A stretch of 64,000 bases of DNA from the NCBI GenBank assembly GCA_025548565.1, contig JAJLPB010000002.1:124001-188000 (forward strand), in the 5' to 3' direction. The notes under the pieces are model-generated. The model was given only the letters and a program-made list of their open reading frames with translations. It did no database searches and was not told where the DNA came from. Of the stretch, positions 50,989 through 60,733 are shown in pieces. Position numbers and translations under genes: made by a program. Source of the stretch: Rugamonas sp. A1-17. Lineage in GTDB: Bacteria > Pseudomonadota > Gammaproteobacteria > Burkholderiales > Burkholderiaceae_D. How positions within the stretch are numbered: position 1 is the stretch's first letter; every line of letters starts with the position of its first letter.

Positions 50989-52017
50989 ATGATCAAACCT
51001 GCAGCGAACAAGAGCCGCGCCAGCGGCCGCATCACCCTGGCGATGGTGGCGGCGCACGCCGGCGTGGCCACCATGACCGCCTCGCGCGCCATCACCCAGC
51101 CGGACATGGTGTCGCAGGCGCTGCGCGACCGGGTGGACCAGGCCGTCGTCGAACTGGGCTACGTGCCCAACCGCGCCGCGCGCGCGCTGGCCTCGTCGCA
51201 GTCCAAGGTGATCGCGGTGCTGGTGCCGTCGCTGTCGAACGCGGTGTTCACCGAGGTGCTGGCCGGCATCCAGGACGCGCTGGACGCCGACGATTACCAG
51301 ATCCTGATCGGCAATACCCGCTATTCCGACAAGGAAGAGGAAAAGCTGATCGGCACCTACCTGCAGTCCAACCCCGACGGCATGCTGCTCTCCGGCCTGA
51401 GCCACAGCCCGCGCGTGCAGCAGATCCTGACCAACTCGCGCGTGCCGGTGGTGTCGATGATGGACATGTCCACCGATCCGTCGCAGCTGACGGTGGGCTT
51501 CTCGCAAGTGCAGGCCGGCTACGCGATGACGCGCTACCTGATCGACAAGGGCCACCGCCGCATCGGCTTCCTGGCCGCGCAGCTGGACGAGCGCACGCTG
51601 CGGCGCGCCGAAGGCTACCGCCAGGCCATGCGGGAAGCCGGCCTGCTCGACAACAAGCTGGAGGTGATGGTGGGCGAGCCGTCCACCATCGCGCTGGGCG
51701 CCGAGCTGCTGGGCCGCATGCTGGCGCAGGCGCCCGATTGCGACGCCATCTTCTGCTGCAACGACGACCTGGCGCACGGCGCGGTCTACCAGTGCCAGCG
51801 GCGCGGCATCAACGTGCCGGCGCAGCTGGCCATCTGCGGCTTCAACGACCTGCCCGCGTCGGCGTGGATGAATCCGTCGCTGACCACGGTCGCCACGCCG
51901 CGCTACCGCATCGGCTTCGAGGCGGCCAAGCTGCTGCGTGCCGTCATCAAGGGCGAAGACCCGGCCAACAAGCAGATCGACCTGGGCTTCACGCTGATGG
52001 CGCGCGAAAGCGCATAA
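50989..52017 (+). CDS. LacI family transcriptional regulator
   Basis: A 342-residue repressor. ITLAMVAAHAGVATMTASRA is the LacI helix-turn-helix and hinge start, VPNRAARALASSQSKVIAVL the hinge helix entering the periplasmic-binding-like domain. VPSLSNAVFTEVLAGIQDAL, GHRRIGFLAAQLDERTLRRA and FNDLPASAWMNPSLTTVATP are the standard GntR/gluconate-type LacI segments. ATG 50989 gives the normal short N-terminus; a longer frame upstream lacks a ribosome site. It precedes a sugar transporter and a GH94 phosphorylase in the same direction; a palindrome TAGCGCTA at 52098 in front of the transporter is its likely operator. Confidence 0.93.
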   Translation: MIKPAANKSRASGRITLAMVAAHAGVATMTASRAITQPDMVSQALRDRVDQAVVELGYVPNRAARALASSQSKVIAVLVPSLSNAVFTEVLAGIQDALDADDYQILIGNTRYSDKEEEKLIGTYLQSNPDGMLLSGLSHSPRVQQILTNSRVPVVSMMDMSTDPSQLTVGFSQVQAGYAMTRYLIDKGHRRIGFLAAQLDERTLRRAEGYRQAMREAGLLDNKLEVMVGEPSTIALGAELLGRMLAQAPDCDAIFCCNDDLAHGAVYQCQRRGINVPAQLAICGFNDLPASAWMNPSLTTVATPRYRIGFEAAKLLRAVIKGEDPANKQIDLGFTLMARESA

Positions 52018-52055
52018 ACGGACGCGGCGCCGCTGCGCCGCAACATCAAATCTTG

Positions 52056-52107
52056 TTTACAAATTTCGCCAAACGCTTACACTGCGATCACCTTTGTTAG
52101 CGCTACC
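52056..52107 (+). promoter_or_regulatory. Promoter and LacI operator upstream of the GPH transporter
   Basis: TTTACA (52056-52061) and TACACT (52078-52083) with a 16-bp spacer are a reasonable promoter. About 15 bp downstream, GTTAGCGCTACC (52096-52107) with the perfect core TAGCGCTA resembles LacI/GalR-type operators, which centre on a CG step. It overlaps the expected transcription start, suited to repression by the adjacent LacI protein. Confidence 0.6.
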
Positions 52108-52110
52108 ATA

Positions 52111-53475
52111 GTGAATACACATGTGAAGACTTCCCTGACCTGGCGTGAAAAAATCAGCTACGGCGCCGCCGATATGGGCTTCAATTTTTATTGGACCAAT
52201 ATCGCCACCTTCCTGCTGATCTTCTACACCGACGTCTTCGGCATCTCGGCCGCGGCGGCGGCGTCCATGGTCTTCGCCATCAAAATCATCAACGCCTTCA
52301 CCGATCCGCTGATCGGCGCCATCGCCGACCGCACCCGCACCCGCCACGGCAAGTTCCGCCCCTACCTGGTCTGGGTGTCCGTGCCGCTGGCCTGCGCCGC
52401 CGTCCTCACCTACACCACGCCCGACCTGGCGCCGGGCGGCAAGATCGCCTGGGCCTACGGCAGCTATCTGCTGCTGATGGTCTGCTACACCGGCATCAAC
52501 ATCCCATACAACGCCTTGTCCGGCGTGCTCTCGACCGATCCGCAGGAGCGCTCCACCGTCAACGGCCTGCGCTTCATCTTCGCCTTCGCCGGCGGCACGC
52601 TGGTCACGGCGGCCACGCCGGCGCTGGTGCGCTGGCTGGGGCACGGCGACGACCGGCTGGGCTGGCAGCTGACCATGCTGACCTGGGGCGTGCTGGCCTC
52701 GGCGCTGTTCGCGCTGACCTTCCTGAACACCCGCGAGCGCATCGCGCCGCCGCCCGCGCAGAACAACAAGGTCTGGCAGGACATCGGCGACCTGTCGCGC
52801 AACCGGCCGTGGGTGGCGCTGTTCTTCCTGGCGCTGATCATCATGATCACCATCACGCTGCGCACCACCAGCGCGGCCTACTACTTCAAGTACGTGGTCG
52901 GCCGGCCGGAGCTGATGCAGGGCTTCGTGCCGGCGTATATGATGTCGGCCGCCGCCGGCGCCGCGCTGACGCCGTTCCTGACGCGCCACATCGACAAGAA
53001 AAAGCTGATGATGATCCTGATGAGCATCACCGCCCTGCTGTCGCTGGCCTTCTTCTTCGTCGGCAAAGAGCAGGTCACGCTGATGTTCGCGCTGCAGATC
53101 GCCACCGGCCTGGCGCTCGGGCCGAAATCGCCGCTGGCCTTCTCGATGTACGCCGACACCGCCGACTACAACGAATGGCGCACCGGCCGCCGCGCCACCG
53201 CGATGACCTTCGCCGCCGCCACCTTCTCGCAAAAGCTGGGCACCGCGGTCGCGGTGGCCGTCATCGGCTGGCTGTTCACGCGGCTGGGCTATGTGGCCAA
53301 CGTGGCGCAGTCGGCCGGCTCGCAGGCCGGCATCGTCTGGCTGATGTCCTTGATACCGGCGGCGTTCGCGCTGTGCGCCGTCGCCGTGATGTACTTCTAT
53401 AACCTCGACAACGCCATGCTGGCCAGGATCCAGGCGGACCTGGCGGCGCGCAAAACAACCATGGAGACCGATTGA
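52111..53475 (+). CDS. GPH-family (MelB-like) MFS sugar:cation symporter
   Basis: A 454-residue inner-membrane symporter with 12 TMs. [20 protein letters not shown] is the usual GPH start, [20 protein letters not shown] followed by [10 protein letters not shown] is the signature segment of glycoside-pentoside-hexuronide transporters (Asp for the cation), and [20 protein letters not shown] / [20 protein letters not shown] the second repeat signature. The start is GTG 52111; a GTG four codons on is an alternative, and neither has a clear ribosome site. The stop overlaps the start of the GH94 gene (TGATG). It likely imports the disaccharide used by that phosphorylase, under LacI control. Confidence 0.92.
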   Translation: MNTHVKTSLTWREKISYGAADMGFNFYWTNIATFLLIFYTDVFGISAAAAASMVFAIKIINAFTDPLIGAIADRTRTRHGKFRPYLVWVSVPLACAAVLTYTTPDLAPGGKIAWAYGSYLLLMVCYTGINIPYNALSGVLSTDPQERSTVNGLRFIFAFAGGTLVTAATPALVRWLGHGDDRLGWQLTMLTWGVLASALFALTFLNTRERIAPPPAQNNKVWQDIGDLSRNRPWVALFFLALIIMITITLRTTSAAYYFKYVVGRPELMQGFVPAYMMSAAAGAALTPFLTRHIDKKKLMMILMSITALLSLAFFFVGKEQVTLMFALQIATGLALGPKSPLAFSMYADTADYNEWRTGRRATAMTFAAATFSQKLGTAVAVAVIGWLFTRLGYVANVAQSAGSQAGIVWLMSLIPAAFALCAVAVMYFYNLDNAMLARIQADLAARKTTMETD

Positions 53476-55841
53476 TGCTGCGTCCTACCCACGACGGCGA
53501 CCGCTACGAACTGACCAGCCCCACGGCCATGCCGCGCGCGGCGGGCTTCCTGTGGAACCGGAAAATGATGATACAGGCGACCTGCCGCGGCTACGCCACC
53601 GCGCAGTTCATGCAGCCGGAGCCCGCCAAGTATGCCTACGCGCCCAACCTGGAGGCCAAGACCTTCATGCAGCCGGAGCAGAACTACTACGCGCATCATC
53701 CCGGCCGCTTCTTCTACATCAAGGACGAGGACAGCGGCGAGCTGTTCTCGGCGCCGTACGAGCCGGTGCGCGCGCCGGTGGACGCCTTCGCTTTCTCGGT
53801 CGGCAAAAGCGATATCGGCTGGACCGTCGAGCACCTGGGCGTGCGCGTCGAGCTGACACTGAGCCTGCCGGTGGACGATGTGGTGGAACTGTGGTCGCTG
53901 CGCGTGACTAACCTGTCCGGCCGGCCGCGCAGGCTGAGCGTGTACCCCTACTTCCCGATCGGTTACATGTCGTGGATGAACCAGTCCGGCGAATACCGCG
54001 CGGACCTGGGCGGCGTGGTGGCCAGCTGCGTCACGCCGTATCAAAAGGTGGGCGACTACTTCAAACAGAAGGACTTCAAGGACAAGACCTACTTCCTGTG
54101 CGAGGAAGCGCCGCAGGCGTGGGAGGTGCAGCAGGCGGCCTTCGAAGGCGAAGGCGGCCTGCATCATCCGTCCGCCATCCAGGCCGACCAGCTGTCCAAC
54201 GGCGACGCGCGCTACGAGACGCCGGCCGCCGTGGTGCAATACCGGCTGGCGCTGGCGACCAGCGCATCGCACGGCTACCGCTTCATCTTCGGCCCCGCCT
54301 TCGACGACGCCGAGATCCGCACGATGCGTGCCAAATACCTGAGCGCCGCCGCCTTCGACGCGGCGCGCGCCGACTACGCCGCCTACATCGCCGGCGGGCG
54401 CGGCTGCCTGCACATCGAAACGCCGGACCCGGAACTCGACAACTTCGTCAACCACTGGCTGCCGCGCCAGGTGTTCTATCACGGCGACGTCAACCGCCTC
54501 AGCACCGATCCGCAGACCCGCAACTACCTGCAGGACAATATGGGCATGAGCTACATCCGCCCCGGCGTGATGCGCGCGGCCTTCCTGCACGCGCTGTCGC
54601 AGCAGGAAGCCAGCGGCGCCATGCCGGACGGGATACTGCTGGCCGAAGGCGCGGAACTCAAATACATCAACCAGGTGCCCCACACCGACCACTGCGTGTG
54701 GCTGCCGGTCGCGCTCAAGGTCTATCTCGACGAGACCGGCGACTACGGCATCCTCGACGCCGAAGTGGCCGGCCATGAAGGCGGCGCCACGCTCAGCGTC
54801 GCCCAGCGCATGCACCGCGCCATGGACTGGCTGCTGCAGGCACGCGACCAGCGCGGCCTGAGCTACATCGCGCAAGGCGACTGGTGCGATCCGATGAACA
54901 TGGTCGGCTACAAGGGGCGCGGCGTGTCGGGCTGGCTGACGGTGGCCACTGCCTACGCGCTGAACGTGTGGGCGCAGATCTGCGAACAGCGCGCGGACGC
55001 GCCGCTGCTGGCAAGCGCTAGCCGCTTCCGCGCCGGCGCCGTGGCGGTCAACCAGGCCGCCAACGAGCATTTGTGGGACGGCGCCTGGTACGCGCGCGGC
55101 ATCACCGACGACAATGTGAGCTTCGGCGTCGGCAAGGATGTGGAGGGCCGCATCTGGCTCAACCCGCAGGCTTGGGCCATCCTGGGCGGCGCCGCCGACG
55201 CCGGCCAACGCGCCTCCTTGCTGGAGCAGGTCGAACAGCAACTGGCGACGCCCTATGGCGTGGCCATGTTCGCGCCGCCGTACAGCGCCATGCGCGACGA
55301 CGTGGGCCGCGTCACGCAGAAGCATCCCGGCTCGGCGGAGAATGGCGCGGTCTACAACCACGCCGCCGTGTTCTACATCCACAGCCTGTACACCATCGGC
55401 GAGGGCGACCGCGCCTACAAGCTGCTGCGGCAGATGATCCCCGGCCCCGATGAAGCCGACTACCTGCAGCGCGGCCAGCTGCCGGTGTTCATCCCCAACT
55501 ACTATCGCGGCGCCTGGCGCGAGTATCCGCGCACGGCCGGCCGCTCCAGCCAGTTGTTCAATACCGGCACGGTGTCGTGGGCCTACCGCTGCTTCATCGA
55601 AGGCTTGTGCGGCTTGCAGGGCGACGCCGACGGCCTGCGCATCGCGCCGCAACTGCCGAAGGCGTGGGATGCCATCAAGGTCACGCGCGAATTCCGTGGC
55701 GCGACGTTCAAGCTATCGATACGGCGGGCGGACGTCGCGGAAATCCAGGTCTGGCGCGATGGCACGCGCCTGGCCGATGCGCGCGTGACCGGCATCGTGG
55801 CGGGCGCAGTCCAGGCGCTGGAGGTGTTGATACCCCGATGA
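53475..55841 (+). CDS. GH94 phosphorylase, probably cellobionic acid phosphorylase
   Basis: A 788-residue cytoplasmic phosphorylase. An N-terminal beta-sandwich ([40 protein letters not shown]) is followed by the (alpha/alpha)6 barrel. [20 protein letters not shown] and [20 protein letters not shown] are GH94 segments; [20 protein letters not shown] carries the catalytic Asp. DWCDPMN rather than DWND and the length of about 790 residues fit cellobionic-acid phosphorylases better than cellobiose or chitobiose enzymes, as far as I recall. It would convert cellobionate and phosphate to glucose 1-phosphate and gluconate. Coupled to the GPH transporter by stop/start overlap (TGATG). Confidence 0.87.
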   Translation: MLRPTHDGDRYELTSPTAMPRAAGFLWNRKMMIQATCRGYATAQFMQPEPAKYAYAPNLEAKTFMQPEQNYYAHHPGRFFYIKDEDSGELFSAPYEPVRAPVDAFAFSVGKSDIGWTVEHLGVRVELTLSLPVDDVVELWSLRVTNLSGRPRRLSVYPYFPIGYMSWMNQSGEYRADLGGVVASCVTPYQKVGDYFKQKDFKDKTYFLCEEAPQAWEVQQAAFEGEGGLHHPSAIQADQLSNGDARYETPAAVVQYRLALATSASHGYRFIFGPAFDDAEIRTMRAKYLSAAAFDAARADYAAYIAGGRGCLHIETPDPELDNFVNHWLPRQVFYHGDVNRLSTDPQTRNYLQDNMGMSYIRPGVMRAAFLHALSQQEASGAMPDGILLAEGAELKYINQVPHTDHCVWLPVALKVYLDETGDYGILDAEVAGHEGGATLSVAQRMHRAMDWLLQARDQRGLSYIAQGDWCDPMNMVGYKGRGVSGWLTVATAYALNVWAQICEQRADAPLLASASRFRAGAVAVNQAANEHLWDGAWYARGITDDNVSFGVGKDVEGRIWLNPQAWAILGGAADAGQRASLLEQVEQQLATPYGVAMFAPPYSAMRDDVGRVTQKHPGSAENGAVYNHAAVFYIHSLYTIGEGDRAYKLLRQMIPGPDEADYLQRGQLPVFIPNYYRGAWREYPRTAGRSSQLFNTGTVSWAYRCFIEGLCGLQGDADGLRIAPQLPKAWDAIKVTREFRGATFKLSIRRADVAEIQVWRDGTRLADARVTGIVAGAVQALEVLIPR

Positions 55842-55856
55842 GGGACCTGGAAAGCG

Positions 55857-56711
55857 CTACTCCTGCCAGCTGACGTCCATGCCGCCGACAAATTTGTCGT
55901 TCCAGACCACCACCGTGGCGCTGACGAAGGTGCCATTGCTGTTGCTTATCACGCGGATGTTGTTGACGTGGTAGCGATACTTGGCGCCCTCCTTCTGCGC
56001 CGCCAGTTGTTCGGCATGACGGCCACGCTCGCCCATCATCAGCGTGAAGAACATGACGCCGTATCCCGCGAGGAGCAAGGCGCCCAGCGCCAGCGGCACG
56101 CGCATGTCGTAGGGCTTGCGGCCCTCGAACGCGCGCGCCTGCCGGATCGCCGGGTCGCTCAACAAGTACAGCATCCACAGGGACATGCCGCTCTTGAACA
56201 TCGGCAGCAGGAAATTGATCACGTACGCGGAGGGCTGCAGCGCCAGCTGCGTCAACGTCAGGTCCAGCGGCTGAAAGAACGCCAGCAGCGGCCACACAAC
56301 CAGCATGGGCACGCCCACCATGGACAGCCAGCGCAACACGATCGCGACCCGCAGTCCGCCGAACGCCAGCAGCAGCATCACGACCAATGACGACACGTCG
56401 ATGTTGAACATCGATCCCATCCCGTGCATGGCATTCCAGATGCCGGCGGCGACGTCGACCGCCGCCACGCACGCCATCACCTTGGCCGCGCGGCGCATAA
56501 CGGGCCGGTAGCTGGCGGGATCGGCGCGGGGCCGGTCGGCGACGGCGGCGGCAGCGGCAGGCGATGCGGCAGATACGCTGGGCTGCGCGGCCAATTCCGC
56601 CAGCCGCGCCTCGATCTGCGCGACGCGCTCGGGGAAGCGTTCGGTATCGATGCTGCGGCGGATCTGCCGCAGCTGTTCTTGGTCGTATTTGGAATAGTCG
56701 GGCTGGTTCAA
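55857..56711 (-). CDS. Hypothetical membrane protein
   Basis: A 284-residue protein starting at TTG 56711, preferred because GGAG lies upstream and the product then begins MNQPDYSKYDQEQLRQIRRS. Residues 1-80 are soluble: a helical pair QIRRSIDTERFPERVAQIEA / RLAELAAQ and an Ala-rich linker. Then five hydrophobic segments follow: AAKVMACVAAVDVAAGIWNA, SSLVVMLLLAFGGLRVAIVL, VGVPMLVVWPLLAFFQPLDL, VINFLLPMFKSGMSLWMLYL and PLALGALLLAGYGVMFFTLM. The C-terminal tail KYRYHVNNIRVISNSNGTFV ends SWQE and is soluble. I do not recognise the family. It faces the GH94 gene tail to tail with a 15-bp gap. Confidence 0.75.
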   Translation of the reverse strand: MNQPDYSKYDQEQLRQIRRSIDTERFPERVAQIEARLAELAAQPSVSAASPAAAAAVADRPRADPASYRPVMRRAAKVMACVAAVDVAAGIWNAMHGMGSMFNIDVSSLVVMLLLAFGGLRVAIVLRWLSMVGVPMLVVWPLLAFFQPLDLTLTQLALQPSAYVINFLLPMFKSGMSLWMLYLLSDPAIRQARAFEGRKPYDMRVPLALGALLLAGYGVMFFTLMMGERGRHAEQLAAQKEGAKYRYHVNNIRVISNSNGTFVSATVVVWNDKFVGGMDVSWQE

Positions 56712-56829
56712 CGTTGCTCCACGGCGGTCTGGGAAATGGAGTGTAGCCGAGCGCGCGGCACTTGCGCAAACCGGCGCGGCGATCGGCCGCCGCATCGTAC
56801 ACTGATGTCAAAACCATCAGGAGATAGCC

Positions 56830-58056
56830 ATGCAATTTACCAAGCATGCGGAACTACAACGGGCCCTGGCCGACGCCGCGCCGGACATCGTCATGCAGCC
56901 TTCGGCGCTGGCGCCGGTGGCGGCCTTGCCAGCCACCGAGATCGCCGATGAGAACCTGAACATCGTGCGCCACAAGGACAGCGGCTGCATCCAGTTCGTG
57001 TTCCCGGTCCAGACCGCGCCGATGCTGCTGGCACCCATGCATCCCGCCGCCGGCCGCATGGAATGGATCAAGCAAGCCGCCCTGCGCGTGAGCGAGCGCA
57101 TGACGCAGCGGATGGCCGAGACCATCGAAGCCCACAACAAGCCGGAGGCCTTGCTGAGCCTGCGCCACGGCTGGCGCCAGCCGGCGACGGCGGCCGAACT
57201 GGCGGCCTCGCGCGGACGCAAGGTGCTGCTGTTCGTGCATGGCGTGTTCAGTTCCATCGAAGGCGCGTTCGCCGACCTCGCCGCCGACGGCACCATGCAG
57301 CAGCTGCTGGCGCGCTACGATAACCAGGTATTCGGCTACGACCACTGGACCATCGCCAGGACGCCGCAGCAAAACGCGCTGGACTTGCTGTCGCACCTGC
57401 CGGCCGATGCCGGATGGGAGGTCGACATCGTCTGCCACAGCCGCGGCGGACTGGTGGTGCGTTCGCTGCTGTCGACCGCGCCGCACGCGCAGGACGCCGT
57501 GCTGGCCGCCGCCGCCGCGCAGCGCGCGGGGCGTATCGCCAGCGTGGGCAAGGTGTTCTTTGTGGCGGCGGCCAACCAGGGATCGCCGCTGGCGTCGCCG
57601 GAAGAGATCCAGCACTTCCTCAACGTGGCCGCCATGCTGGCCTCGTTCAGCGGCGGCATGGCGCTGGACCTGGTGATCGGGCTGGCGCGAATGGCCGTGT
57701 CGCTGGGCTTCGAGCTGCCCAGCGTGGAGGCGCTGGCGAGCGGCTCGGCGCTGATAGCCCAGCTGGGTAGCGGCGATTCGCTGCTCGCCGGCGCCAGCAC
57801 CTACTACGCGCGCGCCGATTTCGACTTCGGCCATTCGATGCTGGAGAAAGCGGGCACGCTGATCAACCGCATGCTGCTGCAAGTCGATAACGATGTGGTG
57901 GTCCCCTACGACGGCGTGCTGCTGCCCGAGGCGCAGGTGGCCGAGGCGCGTATGCTGAGCTTTGGCACGCCGCAGCAAAAGCAGTCCGAGGTCTGGCACA
58001 CGGAATTCTTCAAGCAGCCGACGCTGCGCCAGTTCCTGGTCGAGCGCGGGGCCTGA
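56830..58056 (+). CDS. Lipase/esterase-like alpha/beta-hydrolase
   Basis: A 408-residue protein without signal peptide. GRKVLLFVHGVFSSIEGAFA is the oxyanion strand, YDNQVFGYDHWTIARTPQQN the second fold element, and WEVDIVCHSRGGLVVRSLLS contains the nucleophile Ser in CHSRGG, typical of PGAP1/DUF676-like lipases. VFFVAAANQGSPLASPEEIQ follows, and a His near WHTEFFKQPTLRQFL may complete the triad. The first 130 residues are of no recognised domain. FVHGVFSS and CHSRGG are like proteins sometimes linked to caspase-like CHAT and TPR systems, but no such partners lie nearby. ATG at 56830 follows AGGAG. Confidence 0.78.
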   Translation: MQFTKHAELQRALADAAPDIVMQPSALAPVAALPATEIADENLNIVRHKDSGCIQFVFPVQTAPMLLAPMHPAAGRMEWIKQAALRVSERMTQRMAETIEAHNKPEALLSLRHGWRQPATAAELAASRGRKVLLFVHGVFSSIEGAFADLAADGTMQQLLARYDNQVFGYDHWTIARTPQQNALDLLSHLPADAGWEVDIVCHSRGGLVVRSLLSTAPHAQDAVLAAAAAQRAGRIASVGKVFFVAAANQGSPLASPEEIQHFLNVAAMLASFSGGMALDLVIGLARMAVSLGFELPSVEALASGSALIAQLGSGDSLLAGASTYYARADFDFGHSMLEKAGTLINRMLLQVDNDVVVPYDGVLLPEAQVAEARMLSFGTPQQKQSEVWHTEFFKQPTLRQFLVERGA

Positions 58057-58059
58057 ACG

Positions 58060-58344
58060 TCAGGCGGTCTGCTTGCGGCGCCGGCGGGCGTTCTTGGGAT
58101 CGGCGATCAGCGGACGGTAGATTTCAACGCGGTCGTGCTCGCGCAGCACCGTGTCCAGCGTCTTCTTCTTGGCGTAGACGCCGACCTGCATGACCGCCAG
58201 GTCGATTTCCGGCGCCTCCTGCAATACGCCGCTGATGGCGATGGCCTGCTCGATGGTGGTGCCCACGGGCACCCGCAGCGCGCGCAGGAACTGCACCGCG
58301 TCGCTGGCATAGCACACTTCGATGTTGAAGGTTTCAGCTGCCAT
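58060..58344 (-). CDS. rnfH: RnfH family ubiquitin-like protein
   Basis: A 94-residue protein of the UPF0125/RnfH family with beta-grasp fold: FNIEVCYASDAVQFLRALRV, PVGTTIEQAIAISGVLQEAP, VGVYAKKKTLDTVLREHDRV and EIYRPLIADPKNARRRRKQ. EIYRPL is the family signature. Its first 11 bases overlap the end of the ratA gene on the same strand, the conserved order ratA-rnfH. Function is unclear; the gene travels with ratA and smpB in proteobacteria. Confidence 0.93.
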   Translation of the reverse strand: MAAETFNIEVCYASDAVQFLRALRVPVGTTIEQAIAISGVLQEAPEIDLAVMQVGVYAKKKTLDTVLREHDRVEIYRPLIADPKNARRRRKQTA

Positions 58345-58768
58345 ACACTGTTTCCGCCCGTTTGCAGAAGGAATCGACCATGCTGTTGGCGATCATGCCG
58401 AACACCGGTCCCACCAGTTGCGCCAGCAAGGCGCTGGAGAACTCGTAGTGCAGGTCCAGCTCGATCTTGCAGGCGTCCTCGCGCAGCGCCTTGAAGGTCC
58501 ACACGCCGTCGAGGCACTTGAAAGGACCGTCCACCAGCTTCATCTTGATCTCGGTCGACGGCGTGTTCTCGTTGCAGGTGGTGAAGCTTTGCTTGACCCC
58601 GTGGTAGTTGATGCCGACGCTGGCCGTCACCGTATTGCCATTACGTTCACGTATTTCGACACCACCGCACCACGGCAGGAACTTGGGATAGTCCTCGATC
58701 GCGGCGACCAGGTCGAACATCTGCTGGGCGCTGTATCCGAGGAAAACTGATTTGTGTACTACTGCCAT
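58334..58768 (-). CDS. ratA: RatA/Coq10-like START-domain protein
   Basis: A 144-residue START/Coq10 domain protein. VHKSVFLGYSAQQMFDLVAA then IEDYPKFLPWCGG is the diagnostic N-terminus (PxFLPWC), followed by GINYHGVKQSFTTCNENTPS, MKLVDGPFKCLDGVWTFKAL and CKIELDLHYEFSSALLAQLV. Members bind ubiquinone or lipids; the Escherichia coli homologue RatA has also been described as inhibiting 70S assembly. It is divergent from smpB with 75 bp between and overlaps rnfH. Confidence 0.93.
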   Translation of the reverse strand: MAVVHKSVFLGYSAQQMFDLVAAIEDYPKFLPWCGGVEIRERNGNTVTASVGINYHGVKQSFTTCNENTPSTEIKMKLVDGPFKCLDGVWTFKALREDACKIELDLHYEFSSALLAQLVGPVFGMIANSMVDSFCKRAETVYGS

Positions 58769-58843
58769 AGGCTAACCATTTGCTATGATGTTGAATTATT
58801 CGCGTTTCTGTGCGCGAAGCAGTAGTTTAACCGATACCATCCC

Positions 58844-59293
58844 ATGACCATAGCCGATAACAAAAAAGCCTTTTTTGACTACTTCATCGAAGACCGCTAC
58901 GAAGCCGGCATCGTCCTCGAAGGTTGGGAAGTCAAGGCCATCCGCGACGCCCGCGTGCAGATCAAGGAAGCCTACGTCACCATCAAGGGCGACGAGCTGT
59001 TCCTGTTCGGCGCCCACATCAGCGCGCTGCCGACCGCGTCCACCCACATCAGCCCGGAGGCGGTGCGCACCCGCAAGCTGCTGCTGCACCGCCAGCAGAT
59101 GGACAAGCTGATCAGCAAGGTCGAACGCTCCGGCTATACGCTGGTGCCGCTGAACCTGCACTACAAGGGCGGCCGCGTCAAATGTGAAATCGGCCTGGCC
59201 AAGGGCAAGAAGATGCACGACAAGCGCGCCACCGAGAAGGACCGCGACGGCAAGCGCGAGGTGGCAGCCGCGATGAAGACCAATCGCCGCTGA
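58844..59293 (+). CDS. smpB: SsrA-binding protein SmpB
   Basis: A 149-residue RNA-binding protein that brings tmRNA to stalled ribosomes. [20 protein letters not shown] followed by [20 protein letters not shown] and [20 protein letters not shown] are family hallmarks (HxxxRxRKLLLH), with [20 protein letters not shown] and the basic C-terminal [20 protein letters not shown] that mimics the codon-anticodon helix. The tmRNA gene itself is not in the window. Usual length; terminator downstream. Confidence 0.98.
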   Translation: MTIADNKKAFFDYFIEDRYEAGIVLEGWEVKAIRDARVQIKEAYVTIKGDELFLFGAHISALPTASTHISPEAVRTRKLLLHRQQMDKLISKVERSGYTLVPLNLHYKGGRVKCEIGLAKGKKMHDKRATEKDRDGKREVAAAMKTNRR

Positions 59294-59320
59294 CCCGCCG
59301 CACTGTTGCGCGCCCTGTAC

Positions 59321-59345
59321 AAAACCCGGTCCCGCACCGGGTTTT
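59321..59345 (+). terminator. Intrinsic terminator of smpB
   Basis: AAAACCCGGT (59321-59330) and ACCGGGTTTT (59336-59345) form a perfect 10-bp stem with loop CCCGC and a T-run to 59347, 28 bp after the smpB stop. Confidence 0.92.
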
Positions 59346-59360
59346 TTATTGCCCGACGAG

Positions 59361-59374
59361 TTTCTAATTAGAAA
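59361..59374. promoter_or_regulatory. 14-bp palindrome upstream of the lipoprotein pair
   Basis: TTTCTAATTAGAAA is a perfect palindrome located between the smpB terminator and the lipoprotein genes, about 100 bp before the start at 59477. It may be an operator for that two-gene operon; no promoter boxes could be fixed. Confidence 0.4.
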
Positions 59375-59476
59375 CACCCATGCTAAACTGGGAGAAGAAT
59401 GATTTTACATTCGCGGCTGGCGCTTGCCGATTACGCGCGCGGCCGCGAACCAGACGAGACTTTTGACGACGAGGCA

Positions 59477-60172
59477 ATGATGGCGCTGAAAACTGCAATG
59501 GCTCTGGCAGCCGGTATCGTGCTCGCAGGCTGTGCGTCGCACTACACGCCGACCCCGCTGGCGGCGAACTTCCCCACCACCAAGCAGGCCAAGCTGCAGG
59601 CGGCCTACCACTGGGGTGTCATTTCCGACAACATCGAAAAAAGCATCGTCGCCGAGCTCAAGAAGAGCCCGCCCCGTCCGGTGTTCCTGAACGAGCCGCG
59701 CGACCCGAGCCCGTTCCAGCGCGCGCTGACCACCCAGCTGACCACCTCGCTGGTCAACGACGGCTACGTGGTGACGCGCTCGCCCGCCGGCTCGCTCAAG
59801 GTCGACATGGACGTGCAGGCCGTGACCTTCACCGCCAACCGTCCGCAATACCGCTACCACGGCGAGCGCGCCGCGCTGGCCACCGGGGTCTGGGTGCTGA
59901 GCGAGATCGAGGCGCCGCTCTTGGGCGGCGTGGCGGCCGGCGCCGCGGCTTGGGATTCCTACGACTGGTTCAACGCCCAGTTCGCACCGGGCGCGACGCC
60001 GCGCACCGAAATCATCGTCACCGTCTCGGTGTCCGACCAGTTCCGCTACGTGGCGCGCAACACCTCGGCCTATTACGTGGCCGACAGCGACCGCATCCTG
60101 TACGGCATCATCGATCCCGAGCCGGAGGAACCCAAACTGACCCGACTGTTCAAAGTCCGCGGAGACATGTAA
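59477..60172 (+). CDS. Lipoprotein of unknown function
   Basis: A 231-residue lipoprotein. MMALKTAMALAAGIVLAGC ends in the lipobox LAGC; Ala-Ser after the Cys fits outer-membrane retention. The first ATG at 59477 follows GACGAGG; the next ATG three bases on is equally possible. The mature part has FPTTKQAKLQAAYHWGVISD, FLNEPRDPSPFQRALTTQLT, LVNDGYVVTRSPAGSLKVDM and a later alternating region with GGVAAGAAAWDSYDWFNAQF and PRTEIIVTVSVSDQFRYVAR. No family is recognised with confidence, though the layout suits a small surface-assembly accessory. The stop overlaps the next lipoprotein start (TAATG). Confidence 0.82.
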   Translation: MMALKTAMALAAGIVLAGCASHYTPTPLAANFPTTKQAKLQAAYHWGVISDNIEKSIVAELKKSPPRPVFLNEPRDPSPFQRALTTQLTTSLVNDGYVVTRSPAGSLKVDMDVQAVTFTANRPQYRYHGERAALATGVWVLSEIEAPLLGGVAAGAAAWDSYDWFNAQFAPGATPRTEIIVTVSVSDQFRYVARNTSAYYVADSDRILYGIIDPEPEEPKLTRLFKVRGDM

Positions 60173-60732
60173 TGCCCAACCACGTTCTGACCCTGGCCCG
60201 CGCCTCCGTGCTGGCGCTGCCGCTGCTGCTGGGCGCCTGCTCCTCCACGCCCACCAAGGACGAAGGCAATTATTCGACCATCTCCTCCAACCAGTTCATC
60301 GACGCCAACTACAAGGCCGCCGACGCGCTGATGCACCAGCTCAACGGCAAGCTGATGGCCGACAAGCCGCTGATCATGGCGACCATCGTCAACATCGACG
60401 CGCTGGAGCAGACCACCACGCTGGGCCGGCTGGTGTCGGAGCAGCTGTCCACGCGCCTGGCGCAAGGCGGCCTGAGCATGCTGGAGATGAAGCTGCGCAA
60501 CAGCGTCTACCTGAAGCGCAACCAGGGCGAGCTGATGCTCACCCGCGAGATCGGCGAGGTGGCCACCGCCCACAACGCGCAGGCCATCGTGGTCGGCTCG
60601 TACGCGGAGACGTCGGACATGGTGTTCATCAACATCAAGGTGATCCAGCCGAACACCAACTTCGTGCTGGCCGGCCAGGATTATGTGCTGGCCAAGGAAG
60701 CCATCGTCCGCTCGATGCTGCAGCGGAATTGA
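60172..60732 (+). CDS. FlgO-like outer-membrane lipoprotein
   Basis: A 186-residue lipoprotein. ARASVLALPLLLGAC is the lipobox with Ser-Ser after Cys. NQFIDANYKAADALMHQLNG, PLIMATIVNIDALEQTTTLG, RLVSEQLSTRLAQGGLSMLE and IGEVATAHNAQAIVVGSYAE follow the FlgO domain pattern, known from Vibrio where FlgO supports flagellar rotation or sheath stability. There are no flagellar genes in the window, so a general envelope role is also possible. Coupled to the preceding lipoprotein gene by a TAATG overlap, so the two products likely form a complex. Confidence 0.85.
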   Translation: MPNHVLTLARASVLALPLLLGACSSTPTKDEGNYSTISSNQFIDANYKAADALMHQLNGKLMADKPLIMATIVNIDALEQTTTLGRLVSEQLSTRLAQGGLSMLEMKLRNSVYLKRNQGELMLTREIGEVATAHNAQAIVVGSYAETSDMVFINIKVIQPNTNFVLAGQDYVLAKEAIVRSMLQRN

Positions 60733-60733
60733 C

